DNA from: Pardosa pseudoannulata
Taxonomy: Eukaryota > Arthropoda > Arachnida > Araneae > Lycosidae
Reading direction: 5' to 3'
NCBI GenBank assembly: GCA_032207245.1
Contig: CM063503.1
Location: 103,329,004-103,393,003, forward strand
DNA length: 64,000 nucleotides
The notes beneath the pieces are model-generated. The model searched no databases and had not been told where the DNA came from. It saw only the letters and a list, made by a program, of their open reading frames with translations. This document shows positions 34,590-46,249 of the stretch, piece after piece. A program made the translations under genes and the position numbers. Each line of letters begins with the position of its first letter. The first letter of the stretch is position 1.

Positions 34590-35030
34590 GAAGTTGATGG
34601 TTAGCAAGCGGAAAAATTTTGAAAATAGATAAACTAATTTCACTAATAGGTATATTATAAATACGCCAAATTATTTAAGCATTCTTGAACTAGTTATGGC
34701 TATTTTATTCTTGGCAGCTATACTTACGTATCTTGCAAAACTGAAACTATTAACTTGTTATTATATTGTCTATAAACTTCGTGGAGAATAACTGAAAGAT
34801 TAGGAGTAAAGTGTTGAAATTTTGTAATCAGTAAATTGTATAATAATATAAAACAAGGTAAAAATAAAAGAATATTCAAGGGAGTAAGTGCATGATTCGG
34901 AAACAAATTGAATTGCGCAAAAAAGTGAAACAATATTAAAAAAAATTATCAGTACCGAAAAATGCATTGTGTACAAAATATTTAAAAAAAAAAGTACAAA
35001 AGCAAGTACCAACTGTCAGCTCTGACACTA
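34590..35030. other. No gene recognised
   Basis: AT-rich. Overlapping Phe-rich minus-strand frames at 34724-35012 are compositional. Confidence 0.5.
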
Positions 35031-35032
35031 CG

Positions 35033-35087
35033 TTTACACGAGTCAAGTAGGTCAGTCAAGTAGAAAGTACTACTTGACTCGTGTAAA
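35033..35087. repeat. Perfect 18-bp-arm palindrome at the element end
   Basis: TTTACACGAGTCAAGTAG at 35033-35050 is the exact complement of CTACTTGACTCGTGTAAA at 35070-35087, with a 19-base spacer that itself contains GTCAAGTAG. Confidence 0.9.
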
Positions 35088-35108
35088 AGATTCTGGTCAT
35101 GTCAAGTA

Positions 35109-35479
35109 CAGTAGAACCTCGATTAACCGAGGTTTCTGTTAACAGAGTCAATAAGGAAGTTTAATTTTTTTTCTCCTTTCCAAAATGAGCTTGGAAAAAT
35201 TATATCCATTTTAGTTCGTTGTCCTTGTTACAGGCACTTCTTCCCCACAAAAGCACTCAACTTCCAAGAAATATTACACCCTTTATAAATCTTTTTAGCT
35301 TTGAAACATAAGTTTATATATGTTTATTTTTATAATTTAAAGAACGGTCTATTGTTTTTTACTTTAAAAGTTACTTAAATTCGCAAGCATGGAAGGTTTT
35401 TATACATGGTTTCTATTAACCGAGATTTCCGATATCCGAGGTACTAGCGGTCCCAATTAGCTCTGATAATCTTCTACTG
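35109..35479. mobile_element. pogo/Tigger-like MITE, 371 bp, TA target duplication
   Basis: It begins CAGTAGAACCTCGATTAACC and ends AATCTTCTACTG with TA on both sides (35107-35108 and 35480-35481). Internal CGAGGTTTCTGTTAA and TATTAACCGAGATTTCCG are typical of the pogo/Tigger end family. It is inserted in the left part of the TIR element. Confidence 0.8.
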
Positions 35480-35481
35480 TA

Positions 35482-36812
35482 GTTTTTTACGGTGGGCAAG
35501 TAACTTGACTGAAATGAGGCGAGTAAAGTAGTGATGTATGAAGTATGAATGAAGTCTGTAGCATTTCGCTATTGGCAGCTATCGTTTGTTTGTTTTTAGT
35601 ACGTGGACTTTGTTTTCATTTCAGTACACTACAGATATTAGAAAATAAAAATAATTAAAAAATTAAAATTTAAACGAAAGGTAAAACATGGAACATAAAT
35701 TTTCCATCCGTTCAAATTGTTCCACTTAATGGATAAAATAATGGATAACCCTACAACTGGTAATTAAAGTAACTCGAAACAAATTAACTCTTTTAAAAAT
35801 AAAATTTATTCTTACTGTAAAAATGTAAGTAATACTTTTTTATAATATTAAGGGGTGTCATTACTTTTATGCAACTGCAAGTGGAACAATTTTTGTTTCT
35901 TTTCGGCTTAACAATTTTTTATTACAATCTAAACTGCTTGAAATTTTAAATATTTGTTCTTTATGTCACGTTAAACATTTTCTTATGTTTCTCTTGTTTT
36001 TGGAAAAAAATTTCAGTTACGTGCTTGTTTTTAAAATTTCGCTGACACATTGTCTACTGAACAGATAAATAAAATAATATAAAAGGAAATATTACTTATT
36101 TTTAACTGTTAAGTGAAAGAATTAAATGCAGAAACGTTGATAAATATTCACAAATGTTATTACATTATTCATCATAAAATTTAATTTAAAAAAGAATATT
36201 AGTAGAATGATTCTAATATGCGTACGCAATTTCTGGAAGAATGGATTGAATCATAGCTTTATATTGCATATTTTGCATGCTTATTTTTATTTTTTTAATC
36301 TAATTTCTAAAGATTTAAAACAACTGTCCACTTTCTCTGAACATTTTCCCTCTTACATCCAAAGGAATATTACGGAAAAATTATTTCCTGCTAAACGCAT
36401 TGCTGACTTTACTAAATATCTTAAAATCCACCCTCTTTAATCAATCAATTTAATAGTATCAACCATATTCTTTTCTAAATATTCTACTCGCAGAACATCT
36501 GCTAAAATCAGCATCTGCTAAATTGAACACCTGCGTATGAAAAGTATAAATATTACACCTGGAGAATAAATTTTCAAATAAAGCTAAAATAATATGTTAA
36601 AACTGCATTTTAAATTCTATAAGTACCAAATTATTTTTTTAAAGGAAAAAAAATTAGATACTCTTAAAACTTACCATATATGGAATTTCCTTAGAGCATC
36701 ATAATATATTTTCGCGAAAATTTTAATTCAAAATGTGCAGTAGTTCTTGTTTAGAGGCACGTTACTTGACTCGCAACTTGACTACGTGTAAACAGTCTTC
36801 AAGCTATATCTG
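35482..36812. other. Interior of the TIR element; no gene recognised
   Basis: AT-rich. A 77-codon + strand frame at 36207-36440 might be a transposase scrap but has no recognisable motif. Confidence 0.4.
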
Positions 36813-36829
36813 AATCAAGTAAAGTAAGA
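36813..36829. repeat. LINE target site duplication, 3' side
   Basis: AATCAAGTAAAGTAAGA is repeated exactly at 41705-41721, bracketing the LINE. The 17-bp length is typical of target-primed reverse transcription. Confidence 0.92.
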
Positions 36830-37019
36830 TATTTCTTAAGCCCGACCCATCCTAAGCCATACGGAGATGATGACTAACCGTCATGATAGCAATCGAGCCC
36901 AACACAAAACAACAAAACAGACCTAACCGTTAATTTAGAAATCGACTGAAGCCAGACCACCAAGCTGGATCCACTGAGACATCCCTCGACAAGAGCCATC
37001 CGCTCTTTATTATATTAAT

Positions 37020-40000
37020 TTATACATAATAAATATATTCATACAGAAAAATATAACAAAGAAAATTATATACATTAGGTAAACTGTCTAAAGACAGTTT
37101 AACAAAGTATTCAATTAATAGAATCAATCCTCGACGAGATTTTGCCGAGTTACAGAGGTTGAAAACAGCAACTTGCTGAAAATTAACAGGAAAATAGTTA
37201 TGTCTAATATAGTCTACAAGTTCACATTTATAGATCATATGCAATAAATTTCTTTCATCTTTATTACACCAACATCTAGAAGATTTCCCGAAGAATCGAG
37301 ATTGATAAGATGGAATTGCTCCATGACCTGTGAAAATTTGATTAATGTAAAAATTTTTCGAGTCTTCTTTCGCTGACTTTAGGACAGAAACCAAAAGTTT
37401 TTCTTCCAGTAGCGCCTTCAGCCCAGTTTTCTTGCCATTTCTTTAGTGTATGGAAGTGCACCATCTTCTTAATTTGCTGATATGTCCACTTTACTTCAAT
37501 ATCGACAAAATCTCTATTTGTTGCTTCCTTGGCTAAGACATAGACCATTTCGTTATATGTTACACCCACATGGGCCTTGACCCATTCCAAGTTTATTTTC
37601 GAACCTATGTTTCTAATTTTCATTCTTCTTATATCATTAATAATAATATTTGTTTCACTACCAATAGCCTGCAGAGCTGAGAGGGAATCTGTTCTAATAT
37701 ATACGTTATCTAAATTGTATATTTGTATATAATCTATAGCTTTGGAAATTGCCAAAAGCTCAGTTTTAAAGACTGTACAATTACTACTAACTTTATAACA
37801 TCCTCTATGTTTCACCTTATTATCCAAAATAACAATAAATGCAAACCTTGCCTGTTTATTTAACCTAGATCCTTTGGTATAAATCATTGATCTCTCTATC
37901 TCTAGGTCGGACTTCCATTTTATACTGTACGCCTTCCAAGGGGGATTATTGTAAAATCCCAATCAACATCGCTGTATAGTATAATATCATTATCTAATAC
38001 AATTTCATTCCTATATTTTAAACTAAATAATATTTGTTTTTCCTCACAAATAAGTTCAATGGGAACTATGCCACTAATCACCTGCAAAGCCGAAGTAGGA
38101 GCGGTGCTGTAAGCTTTAGTGATCTTTAAGAGAATAATTCTCTGTATTGATTATGATTATGTACCCTAACGGTACCTTTGTACCAGATCTCGGTACCTTA
38201 AATAATTTGTTTCTCAAATATATTATTGTAAATACCTTTAAGGTTTCTAGCGTTAATTCCTCATTTAATACGACTAATGCCGTCTAGCCTAACTATCTGA
38301 CTAAGGATCTTCTCTTTCAAATAGTGTAAATGTTTGGTCCATGTAATTTTGTTATCAATAATTACACCTAAGTACTTTACTTCCTTCCTATACTTTATTT
38401 TGATGTCACCAATTCTAATAGAAGGATAAGACCTAATATTCCTTTCAAACTTGATAAGTGTGTATATGCATTTATCTTCGCAAGTCCGCAATTAGCCATC
38501 CATTTACTTATCCTTACAGCTATGGGCTGAAAAATATCCTTAAAGTGCGTTTGAACCCTTGCTTTAATAAGTATGCAAAGGTCATCCGCATAAGCCTGAA
38601 TTATACAATTATCATTTTCCATTAGTAAATCATTAATAACAAGTAACCAGAGTTTGGGCCCCAAACTAGACCCCTGAGAGATTCCATTATAAGTAGTTTC
38701 ATAATTGCCACTGATAGCTTTCCTATCGTTAATAAAAGAATTTATACATGATTTCAAATAATCAGGAATATTCAAGTAACTAAGTTTTTCTCTGTTTCAT
38801 TTAACCGTATCAAACGCACCTTTGATGTCTAAGGTAACAAGCATAGTAATCATTCCCTCATCTCTTGCAATATTTATAAAATTCATAACATTCCGTAAAG
38901 CCAGAATAGTAGATTTGCCTTTCCTAAACCCAAACTGAAGGTCACTGTATACATCCTTATTTAGGTAATAATTTAACCTATTTGTTAGAATTTTGTCGTA
39001 AATTTTCCCCAATACTGGGAGAAGACTAATCGGTCGGTAAGCATCGACTCTATGAGGGTCTCTACTACTCTTCAAGCAAATCTTGACTTTAGCAACTTTC
39101 CAAGGTTTTGGAAAGTACCCAATGTTTAAGCAATAATTATATAAACTAAGAATTAAATTCTTATTAGCTCCCTATAAGCTTCATAGATTATGCTGTCATA
39201 AACCGGAGCTTTATCCTTTTTCATATCGCCAAAAGTATTCTCTATTTCTATTTCCTTAATAGGATAATAAGTATAATCATTATCAATTTCATCATAAACT
39301 TCCACATCATTATAAGCAAAATGTCCTTCCATAGTAAATTTAGTTGTTTCTTCAAGATTCTTAGATTCCTCAGAATCACTAATCCTAAATACAGAACTAG
39401 TAGGTGTCATTCTACTTTTTACCACGAAATCCATAATATCATGGTATTTGCCCCGATTCAATGTGTAAGTGACAAAATTTCTAAACTTCTCTCGTTTAGC
39501 CGTTAAAATCGCTTTCTTGTACAGTGCTAAGTTTTTCTTATATTTAATCTTCCTTTCATTCCTGATGTCAGTATCGGTTTCCTTCTGAAACCGCCTCCTT
39601 AAAGCTCTCACCCTGCTTCGCTGAATTCTTAATTCGTCACTCCACCAAGGGGCATTCCTTTTTCTCTTTTTCAATTTAACTCTTTCATTACTTTTTGCTA
39701 TCTCGAAAATATAATCCTGGATTTCCTTAATTGTATTATCTAAATACAATTTCCCATTTTTATTAAAGTATAAATATTCAAATTAATTATATAAGTCTAT
39801 TTTAAACTGATACCAATTAAGTTTGTGGAATCTAATGATATTAGTATCAATGTTGTCATCCATCTCTAAAATTTCTATAGCAATATTATGGTCACTTGCC
39901 GTGATTTTGTCAATAACTCTCATATTAATAACCATATCCTCAAAGTCTCTACTTAAAGCTAGATCTATCCAGCTACTACCTCTGAGTGGTAAGTAGGTAA

Positions 40001-40490
40001 TGAATCCTTATCATTGTAAATCACGATGTTATGTCTCGAAATGAGATTTAAAAGCTTATCACCTAGTATCCAAAGGATGCTTACCCCAAATAGTAGACTT
40101 AGCATTAAAGTCTCCTAATATCAAAATAGATATATTATTATATTTAATTAATAGACTATTTATAATGTCTAAATTGACTTCTATGTCTTCGCTTGGTGAA
40201 CAATACACCGACATGAATAAGAATTCTTTAGAATTCATTTGTATATTTATTAGTATTATATCTCTAGAAGTGTATAAACATATACAACTAATAGTCCTAT
40301 GTGCTAAAATGCACGCACGAGACCTATCTTGCCCGTGAAACATAAAATAGTTAAGTGGAAAACCCACGACTTTATCATTAATATGATATGGCTCGTTGAG
40401 CGAGACTAATCTGTTTCAGCAATTAGATCGATGGAAAGCTGGGCAGAAGCTGCCCGAGCGTTTCCCAAATTAATGTGCGCTACCCTGAAC
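37020..40490 (-). pseudogene. LINE ORF2: endonuclease, reverse transcriptase, RNase H (frameshifted)
   Basis: Pieces in order on the minus strand. About 40490-40059: apurinic-type endonuclease, N-terminal AHINLGNARAASAQL and ILGDFNAKSTIWG. 39749-39153: linker with RNAPWWSDELRIQRSR, the start of the RT region (KKDKAPVYDSIIYEAYREL). 39075-38797: RT (YRPISLLPVLGKIYDKI, FGFRKGKST, LDIKGAFDTV). 38775-38395: GISQGSSLGP and the catalytic YADD (AYADDLCILIKA). 38491-38261: thumb KYLGVIIDNKITW. 37962-37342: RNase H (KTELLAISKAI, RTDSLSALQAI, WVKAHVGV). 37394-37020: TGHG and CWCN..HX4C segment. At least five frame changes separate these. In RNase H the last acidic position is Tyr (NEMVYVLAKEA instead of the usual NExAD). 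RT fingers through palm motifs are otherwise preserved. Confidence 0.93.
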
Positions 40491-40499
40491 CCATTGAGT

Positions 40500-41476
40500 T
40501 CATCCTAAATCAGTCCTACTAATAATTCTGTCTCGCTCACGTAACCACATCTTACAATTGTTGTTCAAGCAGCTATGCTTAATATCGTACTTCATTTTAT
40601 ATTTCTCATATGTACTACAATTAATACAGTTTTCAACTGTTTCTATACAATCTTTAGTGAAGTGTGATTCTACCCCACACTTGAGACATCTCTCCTTATT
40701 TCTACATATTTTACTAATATGCCCATAAAGACCACACCTATAACAAATAGTGGGTCTTATGTGTTCTCTAAAACTTAATTTTTGCCATCTTATCTTAACT
40801 CTGTTATTCTTCAACTTACTAAGTCTCAGAGTTCATCTCTATCACCCAATTCATGCCTCTTCTGGATTTGAATCCATATTTTATATTAAGTTTTTCTTCA
40901 TTGGTAATTTCATCATTATACTCATGAAGTTGTTTCCTTAATTCCTCAGTTTCTGTGTTTATTATTATGCCTCCATTCTGTATGTATTTTACTTCCTTTA
41001 TAGAAACCCCTATATCTTTAGGGTTCATATTATTTCTAACTTCCTTAAAAGTATCTAAACTACTTTGATTGCCTTTAGGTTTTATAATAGCTGTATAACT
41101 TTTCCCAATTTTACTCCTACTCCGGCTTTCAGTTCTTTTCTCCTTAACCATACCTCTTCTAGCCACATCGACATAGGTTTTATTACCATCATGTTGTTAG
41201 ACTTTTCCTCTTAAGTATGATATGGTTTTACTCTGATCAATTATCTTCAACATATTGTGTACCTCTTTCGTTATCTTTAAGTGTATCTTTTTCTTAACGT
41301 CTCTGTGATTAGTAATTTTTATAATTTCTTCCTGTATACCTATGGCACTCTTTATGTATTCGTCCTCTTTCTTTCTCGTTTTCCAAAGGTATTTTCATAG
41401 TACCATGCCTTAAGTATCCTTCACTACTTCTTGACCTACTAGTCCCTCTTTCTAAGTTTGCTTCTGTAGCCATCAT
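40500..41476 (-). pseudogene. LINE ORF1: gag-like protein with CCHC zinc knuckles (frameshifted)
   Basis: It starts at ATG 41476 or 41473 (MATEANLERGTSRS), changes frame near 41370, has an in-frame stop near 41200, continues as a Lys/Arg-rich segment with YVDVARRG and a basic region, and changes frame again near 40815. It ends with CYRCGLYGHISKIC and CLKCGVESHFTKDC (two perfect CX2CX4HX4C knuckles) plus a third degenerate Cys/His cluster. This is the usual nucleic-acid-binding ORF1 of I/R1/Jockey-type LINEs. ORF2 starts about 10 bases after it. Confidence 0.88.
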
Positions 41477-41704
41477 TAATATATAATTCTACAGGGAGCA
41501 GCTTAGTAGTATTATATATATCTCTATATACAATACACGCCAGCCAGGACCACGTGGAGGTATGCTCCCCGGGGCCAAGACTTAATCCGCGCTAACAAAT
41601 TTAAATGTATTATATTTCACTTATAGCTTGGTGATAGCCTCTGGGGCGTTGTAACCAGCAATAATAACAATATATCACAATATTCTTCACTTGGCCGCCT
41701 GGCC

Positions 41705-41721
41705 AATCAAGTAAAGTAAGA
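41705..41721. repeat. LINE target site duplication, 5' side
   Basis: An exact copy of 36813-36829. The sequence that follows (CAAAACCACGCATGC) resumes the interrupted TIR element. Confidence 0.92.
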
Positions 41722-41779
41722 CAAAACCACGCATGCACGGAGGCATTTTATGTGACCAGCCAATTGACTCCTGTAAACG

Positions 41780-42963
41780 ATAAACATGTAAGAGGTGAGA
41801 TCCAGACAGGTAAGGCATCAGACAGAGAATGGTAGACGACCAATGGATCTGACCCTCCGAAATGAGAACGCTGCTGGGGTGAGAGAGAAGTTAAGGGGCG
41901 CAGGCAACTCTAAGAGAGGGGGAGGATTGAAACCTAAGTTTTAGGAGTCAATCCTAATGTTGGGAATGAGTCAAATGGGCTAATGAAATTTAATTAAGTT
42001 ACGACCTAATGAGCTGATGTTTTATGTCTGAAATTTATGACTGGTGAATTATTAAATTAAATTGATCTGTACTTTAAAAGTTATTAGAACTAATATAAAA
42101 TTTTTTGCTAAGTGTACGTGGTGATGACTAACAATTAAGATGTAACGAAAGAGAAGTGATGCATGCTGTTAACCCATTAATGCCCAGCATACCTTTTGAG
42201 GGACGGTTAAAAAACACCGGTTAGAACAAATTTTATTTTTTTTTCCGAAAGCGGTTTATGTTTTGCAATGGTAGAGGGCAGTCCTACAAGTAATCCACCA
42301 GATTTTGAAATATCTGTTTGAAAATTTGCAATTTAGATTAAAACATCATATTTTTCTAAGTTTGCTCATAATTTTATTCTTACGGCAGGAACATCGACTG
42401 AAATAAGGAGAGATAGCTTTATTATAACGCTTCACTTTACTGTACAGTGTTTGCGTGTGACACCACATAGTCTTATCGTGAAGAATATTTTTTATAAATG
42501 GTATAGGTTATTTTTAATTAAAAACTTAGAATAACTTGCATTAATACACTTATACAGATAGGTTTATACCTTGGACTTTTTAGACGTACGGATAGCAGTA
42601 AAGTAATTTAAGAGAAAAGCCCGTGAAGTAATGCAACCCATAAGTGACATAAATAATACTCTTACAGAACAAGGAATTTTTGAATGCGGATTATTTATAT
42701 GCTAATTAAATAAAGTTATTGTTGCAATGCGCGTATAGTTTTTATACACAGAGCAGTAACACTGAGCTACCTATAGCTCTAACCCAGATTATGTACTTGG
42801 CCAAAATAAATGATTAATACTTTATTCTGTAAACTTAGCATTTTAATACTTATATTCATTATATAAAATTTCATATTTATACAATCGGGATAGAATTATG
42901 TCAGCAGTCTTTAGCGATTAAATTATCAATCAGCATTTAGCGGTTAATCTAAATATGAGAAGT
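41780..42963. other. No gene recognised
   Basis: A GC-richer stretch of about 150 bp at 41790-41950 shows no open frame. The rest is AT-rich. Confidence 0.45.
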
Positions 42964-43084
42964 GGTGACTCCAATCGTATGACTTACTCGGACGAAGTTG
43001 AGAGAAACGCAGCCGCACATCTACGGGTATCGAAGGATAGCTTCAGCATTAGTTGAGGCATCAATCGCGGGAACTGGAGTCACC
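42964..43084. repeat. Inverted repeat pair GGTGACTCCA / TGGAGTCACC
   Basis: Perfect 10-bp arms at 42964-42973 and 43075-43084 bracket a GC-richer interval of about 100 bp. A third related TGTCACC/GTCGTCACC motif follows within 50 bases. It may be the end structure of a small mobile element. Confidence 0.5.
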
Positions 43085-43984
43085 TCTGTCACCTTGAGAC
43101 AGGAACGGTCAGTCAGCTAGGTCGTCACCTCCATAAATAGAAAAAAAGTTGTATTGAATTTTTGTTTGTCAGCATATTGGACATATCTTTAACATTCTTA
43201 ATGTTTTGAAAAAAAAAATCTTAAACCACTGAGACCTTATTATCACCCATCGTCTCTTTTATAGGACAGTAAAAATAATTTGATTTTTTTGTGTTTATTT
43301 TCATTTAATATCGCTGGAAATAAAAATCAATTTTATGCACAATTTACCAAATTCCTTATTCATTATTATAAATTTTTTCCATTGCGAAGTCTTCCAGTTT
43401 TCTAACCTCGAATATAAATTTACTTTTTCATGAAGTACATAGACTGAAATCGTAGCGAATAGATAAATCTACTATTTATAAAACTGTAAAGTACTATGCT
43501 TACATGTGATACCAAACACATGTTATTATGAAGATTTATTTTTTAGGAAGTGCATGCAATGGCGTGTTTAAAATGACAGTTGATCCCTGATGACGAAAGA
43601 CCGTCTTATTCAAATTTCTCTAAATCTTATATTTGGAGAGTTATTTGCTTTCTACAAGCATTTAGGATTCTCTTGCAGATGTATCGTTAGGTCTAATATT
43701 ACTTTCCCATGAGAACACTTTCAAATTGCAGGTGGCCACAGGTTCTGACTTTTTGGCCTTACGTGACCCCAGTAAACTGCATCTTAATGTACCGCTCGTC
43801 AACTTGTCGGTTTTATTTAATTAAAATAGGCATCTCGCGGAGAATTCAGTTGCATTTTCTGACTTTGAAAAGTCACCACCTGCTAAGGTCACATTTGTGT
43901 ACGTATTGCCTCTAAGATCTTTATTACCTAACTTCACTTTTAAAAAGGGGTTAATATGCCTTAACTCATTAACATATAGGGATA
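43085..43984. other. No gene recognised
   Basis: The open frame at 43709-43915 has no recognisable domain. Confidence 0.45.
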
Positions 43985-44572
43985 TCTTGTATTTGATGTG
44001 CCATAGTAAACTTTGGCGTCTCAGAGAAGTTTAGAACTTTCTTCGCAAACACCGGGCAGTATAATATAATTTTATAATTTTTTGTACACTAAAACTATAT
44101 ATCAACCTTATTCAATGGTATATAACAATGTAAATCCGAAAATGAAACGGCCTATTTCTGAGATTGTACAAGAGCATTCAGTATTGAGCCAAATTAAATA
44201 GTATTCTATGGACGCGTCAACGCTTAATTCCTTCGTATGTCAAGGGGTTAATCAACCTCTTGACATGCTATGACGTTTGTGAGATGTCTGTAATTTCATT
44301 TGCCAAAGTAGACTTTGAAGTCGGTATTCGTCTGACAGACCTCATGCAGTGTAAAATTAATTCATTTAACTTGTTTCTATCTTGTTTTGATTAGAATATT
44401 AAAGTTTCACATGTCCTTTAAAGTAATGTAGGAAGCTTATCAACTTAGAAGTGCCCCCCCCCCAAAAAAAAAAAAAAAGTTATTCTACCGATTCGAAAAG
44501 TTTTATACTTTATAGAAATACTACTTTTATACTATTTAATTGTCGATTAACACCATATATAAACCTTATTAA
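43985..44572 (+). repeat. Family B repeat (about 460-bp unit), 1.3 units, interrupted at 44572
   Basis: The landmark ATCAACCTTATTCAATGGTATATAACAATG at about 44107 recurs about 460 bp later as ATAAACCTTATTAA, where the THAP element cuts it, and resumes at 52444 as TAAATGTTAGATAGCAATG. Another landmark, GAGATGTCTGTAATTTCATTTGCC..GAAGTC, recurs at 54.3 kb. Near 44456-44479 this copy carries a C-run then A-run absent from the 54.5-kb copy. Confidence 0.6.
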
Positions 44573-45560
44573 GGTCCGGTCTCACCAAAGTAGTTTAACG
44601 GTTTAACCGCGATTAACCCGTGGCGCCAACCAATGTTAGGTCACAATTCTCCACGTATATATCCCAGCCCCGTACTTACACGATTCAGAAAATTCACAAG
44701 TGCCGTTCGTTAGTACTAGATTTGGTTTGGAGCTCTACGGTCTACTTTTTGCAACACGAGGGCTAGTGAACCGGGACCTACTGTTTAAAGCCGATTCCGA
44801 ACTGATACGAACATCCATGCCACAGTGGGATTCGAACCCACGAACTTTGGTTCCGAAGGCCAGCCCCCTAACCATTCGGTCATCGTTTGGCTAAAAATTC
44901 GTTAGTACAGCAAAAATTTTCGTACTGAATTTGAAAAAAAAAAAAAAAATGGTCATTTTTTATTTCGGGGCTCTCGACAGGTTAGCTTCGCAACAGTATA
45001 ATTTTGCTTACATTTCCCAATTCAAAGATGTCATTCGTTAGTACCAAAATTAAAATTAAATTATTGCAATTTTTCATTGCTGTAAAAAGTATTTCCCTAG
45101 TCTCGCACCTACACGATCCAGTAAATTCAAAGCTGCAATTCGTTAGTACCGGTTAGTACCTCAAAAATTTTCTTTAACACAGAATTAAAAAAAATAGCTA
45201 TTTTTCATTTCGGGGCTCTAGAAAGGTAAAATCTGCAACAGTTTTGCTTATATTTCCCAATTAAAAGATGTCCTTCGTTAGTACTGTAAAAAATTTCGTT
45301 AGCACCGAATTTAAAATAAAATTATTGCAATTTTTTACTACTATAGAATTTCCCCAATCCGACATTTTCAAAGTTTTTCTCTATGACCGTTTCAAAAATT
45401 CTGTTAGTGCCTGTCAGTTCCGAAATTAAAATTATTTGAATTTTTTATTGCTGTGGAAATCCGAGGCTCATTGTTGTACAATTTTTATTTGCCTCTGCAT
45501 TTCAAAACTGTCGTTAATTAGTAACTTATTACTAATTAAAACTATATAAATTTTCGTTAG
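44573..45560. repeat. Left TIR / subterminal repeat block of the THAP element
   Basis: Several imperfect tandem blocks of roughly 170-180 bp, each with CCCAATT(C/A)AAAGATG, TTCGTTAGTAC, a T/A-rich spacer, and CTCGCACCTACACGATCCAGT. The inverted counterparts lie at 47.64-47.98 and 52.18-52.44 kb. Confidence 0.65.
44717..44897 (-). mobile_element. tRNA-derived SINE in the left TIR
   Basis: Read on the minus strand: CGATGACCGAATGGTTAGGGGGCTGGCCTTCGGAACC, B box GGGTTCGAATCCC, ATGGATGTTCGTATCAGTTCGGAATCGGC, TGTTGCAAAAAGTAGACCGTAGAGCTCCAAACCAAA. Flanking TTCGTTAGTAC at 44706-44716 and 44898-44908 is a candidate 11-bp target duplication. It is near full length and well preserved. Confidence 0.9.
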
Positions 45561-46070
45561 CACCGAATTTAAAATAAATTAGTCTCTTAATACATGGAGT
45601 GGTTTTGTTATATTAATTAAACACAGGTTAATCTATAGGAATTGTTTCGAACTCTTTCTTCTGGATTTTATAACTTTTTGTGCTTTAAGAGGAAGCTTGA
45701 GTTTTTCAAATATTTTACAGCAATCCTAATCTTACCAATCATAAATTTAAAGAAAAAATTATACTATCTTTGGATTAGAGACGTTTTGTATCATAATTCT
45801 GTTTGTCTTATTTTTGTCGGAGGTAAATTGCCTATGTAAACTGCCCCATTTACTCTATTTCTGTTTACCATGTATGAGGGTGAAGTTGACACTTAAGTGT
45901 CTCCTTGTTAGTATGTTAAAATACTGTTAACCTCTCACCTCTATAGAGAAGGTGCGCATGACGTCAGGTGCAGCAAAAATTGCAGCTCCACTTCCTCGTT
46001 GGCAAAACATTTGAATTTCCTACGGATTGTGCTTCTTATAGGGGTTTTAATTTTTTCAATTATCTGAAAA

Positions 46071-46245
46071 TGACAAGCTGTTGTACGTATGGCTGTACTA
46101 AGAGTTTCAAAAAAGGTAAAAATATCGGATTTTATTGCTTTCCTAAAGATCCTACATTGCTAATGCTTTGGGTAAAAGCTTGAAAAGCAAGACTGGACTC
46201 AAAGTTTTTCTTCCAGAATTTGCGGCAAACATTTTCAGAATGGTA
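46071..46245 (+). pseudogene. THAP zinc finger of the transposon, frameshifted
   Basis: MTSCCTYGCTKSFKK, then FYCFPKDPTLLMLWVKA, follows the THAP pattern: C-x(4)-C near the N-terminus, the FP-x-DP element and the conserved Trp. A TGA closes the frame at 46181. One base off, the next frame supplies SSRICGKHF, the C-x2-H half of the C2CH zinc site. The domain is therefore complete but split by a one-base frameshift. THAP domains are sequence-specific DNA-binding modules of P and Kolobok transposases. No transposase catalytic region follows. Confidence 0.75.
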
Positions 46246-46249
46246 ATAA

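Larger units (their letters stand above)
36830..41704 (-). mobile_element. I/R1-type LINE (non-LTR retrotransposon), full length, defective
   Basis: A minus-strand insertion of 4875 bp between perfect 17-bp target duplications. In order on the minus strand: a 5' UTR of about 230 bp, ORF1 with CCHC knuckles, ORF2 with endonuclease, reverse transcriptase, RNase H and a C-terminal HCC-type segment, and a short 3' end without a poly(A) tail. RNase H in ORF2 and the KAPWW/TGHG-type motifs point to the I superfamily (R1/LOA/I group). Both ORFs carry several frameshifts and at least one stop, so it cannot be active as assembled. It lies inside the 35.0-41.8 kb TIR element. Confidence 0.92.
35031..41779. 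mobile_element. TIR element with terminal palindrome, split by a LINE and a pogo MITE
   Basis: The left end CGTTTACACGAGTCAAGTAG and the right end TTGACTCCTGTAAACG (inverted CGTTTACAGGAGTCAA) match. A subterminal pair (CAAGTAG-type motifs at the left; ACTTGACTCGCAACTTGAC then TACGTGTAAAC at 36759-36792) reinforces the symmetry. Removing the LINE (36830-41704 plus one duplication) and the MITE (35109-35479) leaves about 1.5 kb. No transposase frame is recognised, and no convincing target duplication of the outer element is visible. Superfamily unassigned. Confidence 0.5.

Noticed and set aside
43580..43610. CTGATGACGAAAGACC resembling a hammerhead core
   Set aside because: CUGAUGA and GAAA are adjacent with no room for stem II and no flanking stems I and III can be formed; a chance match.
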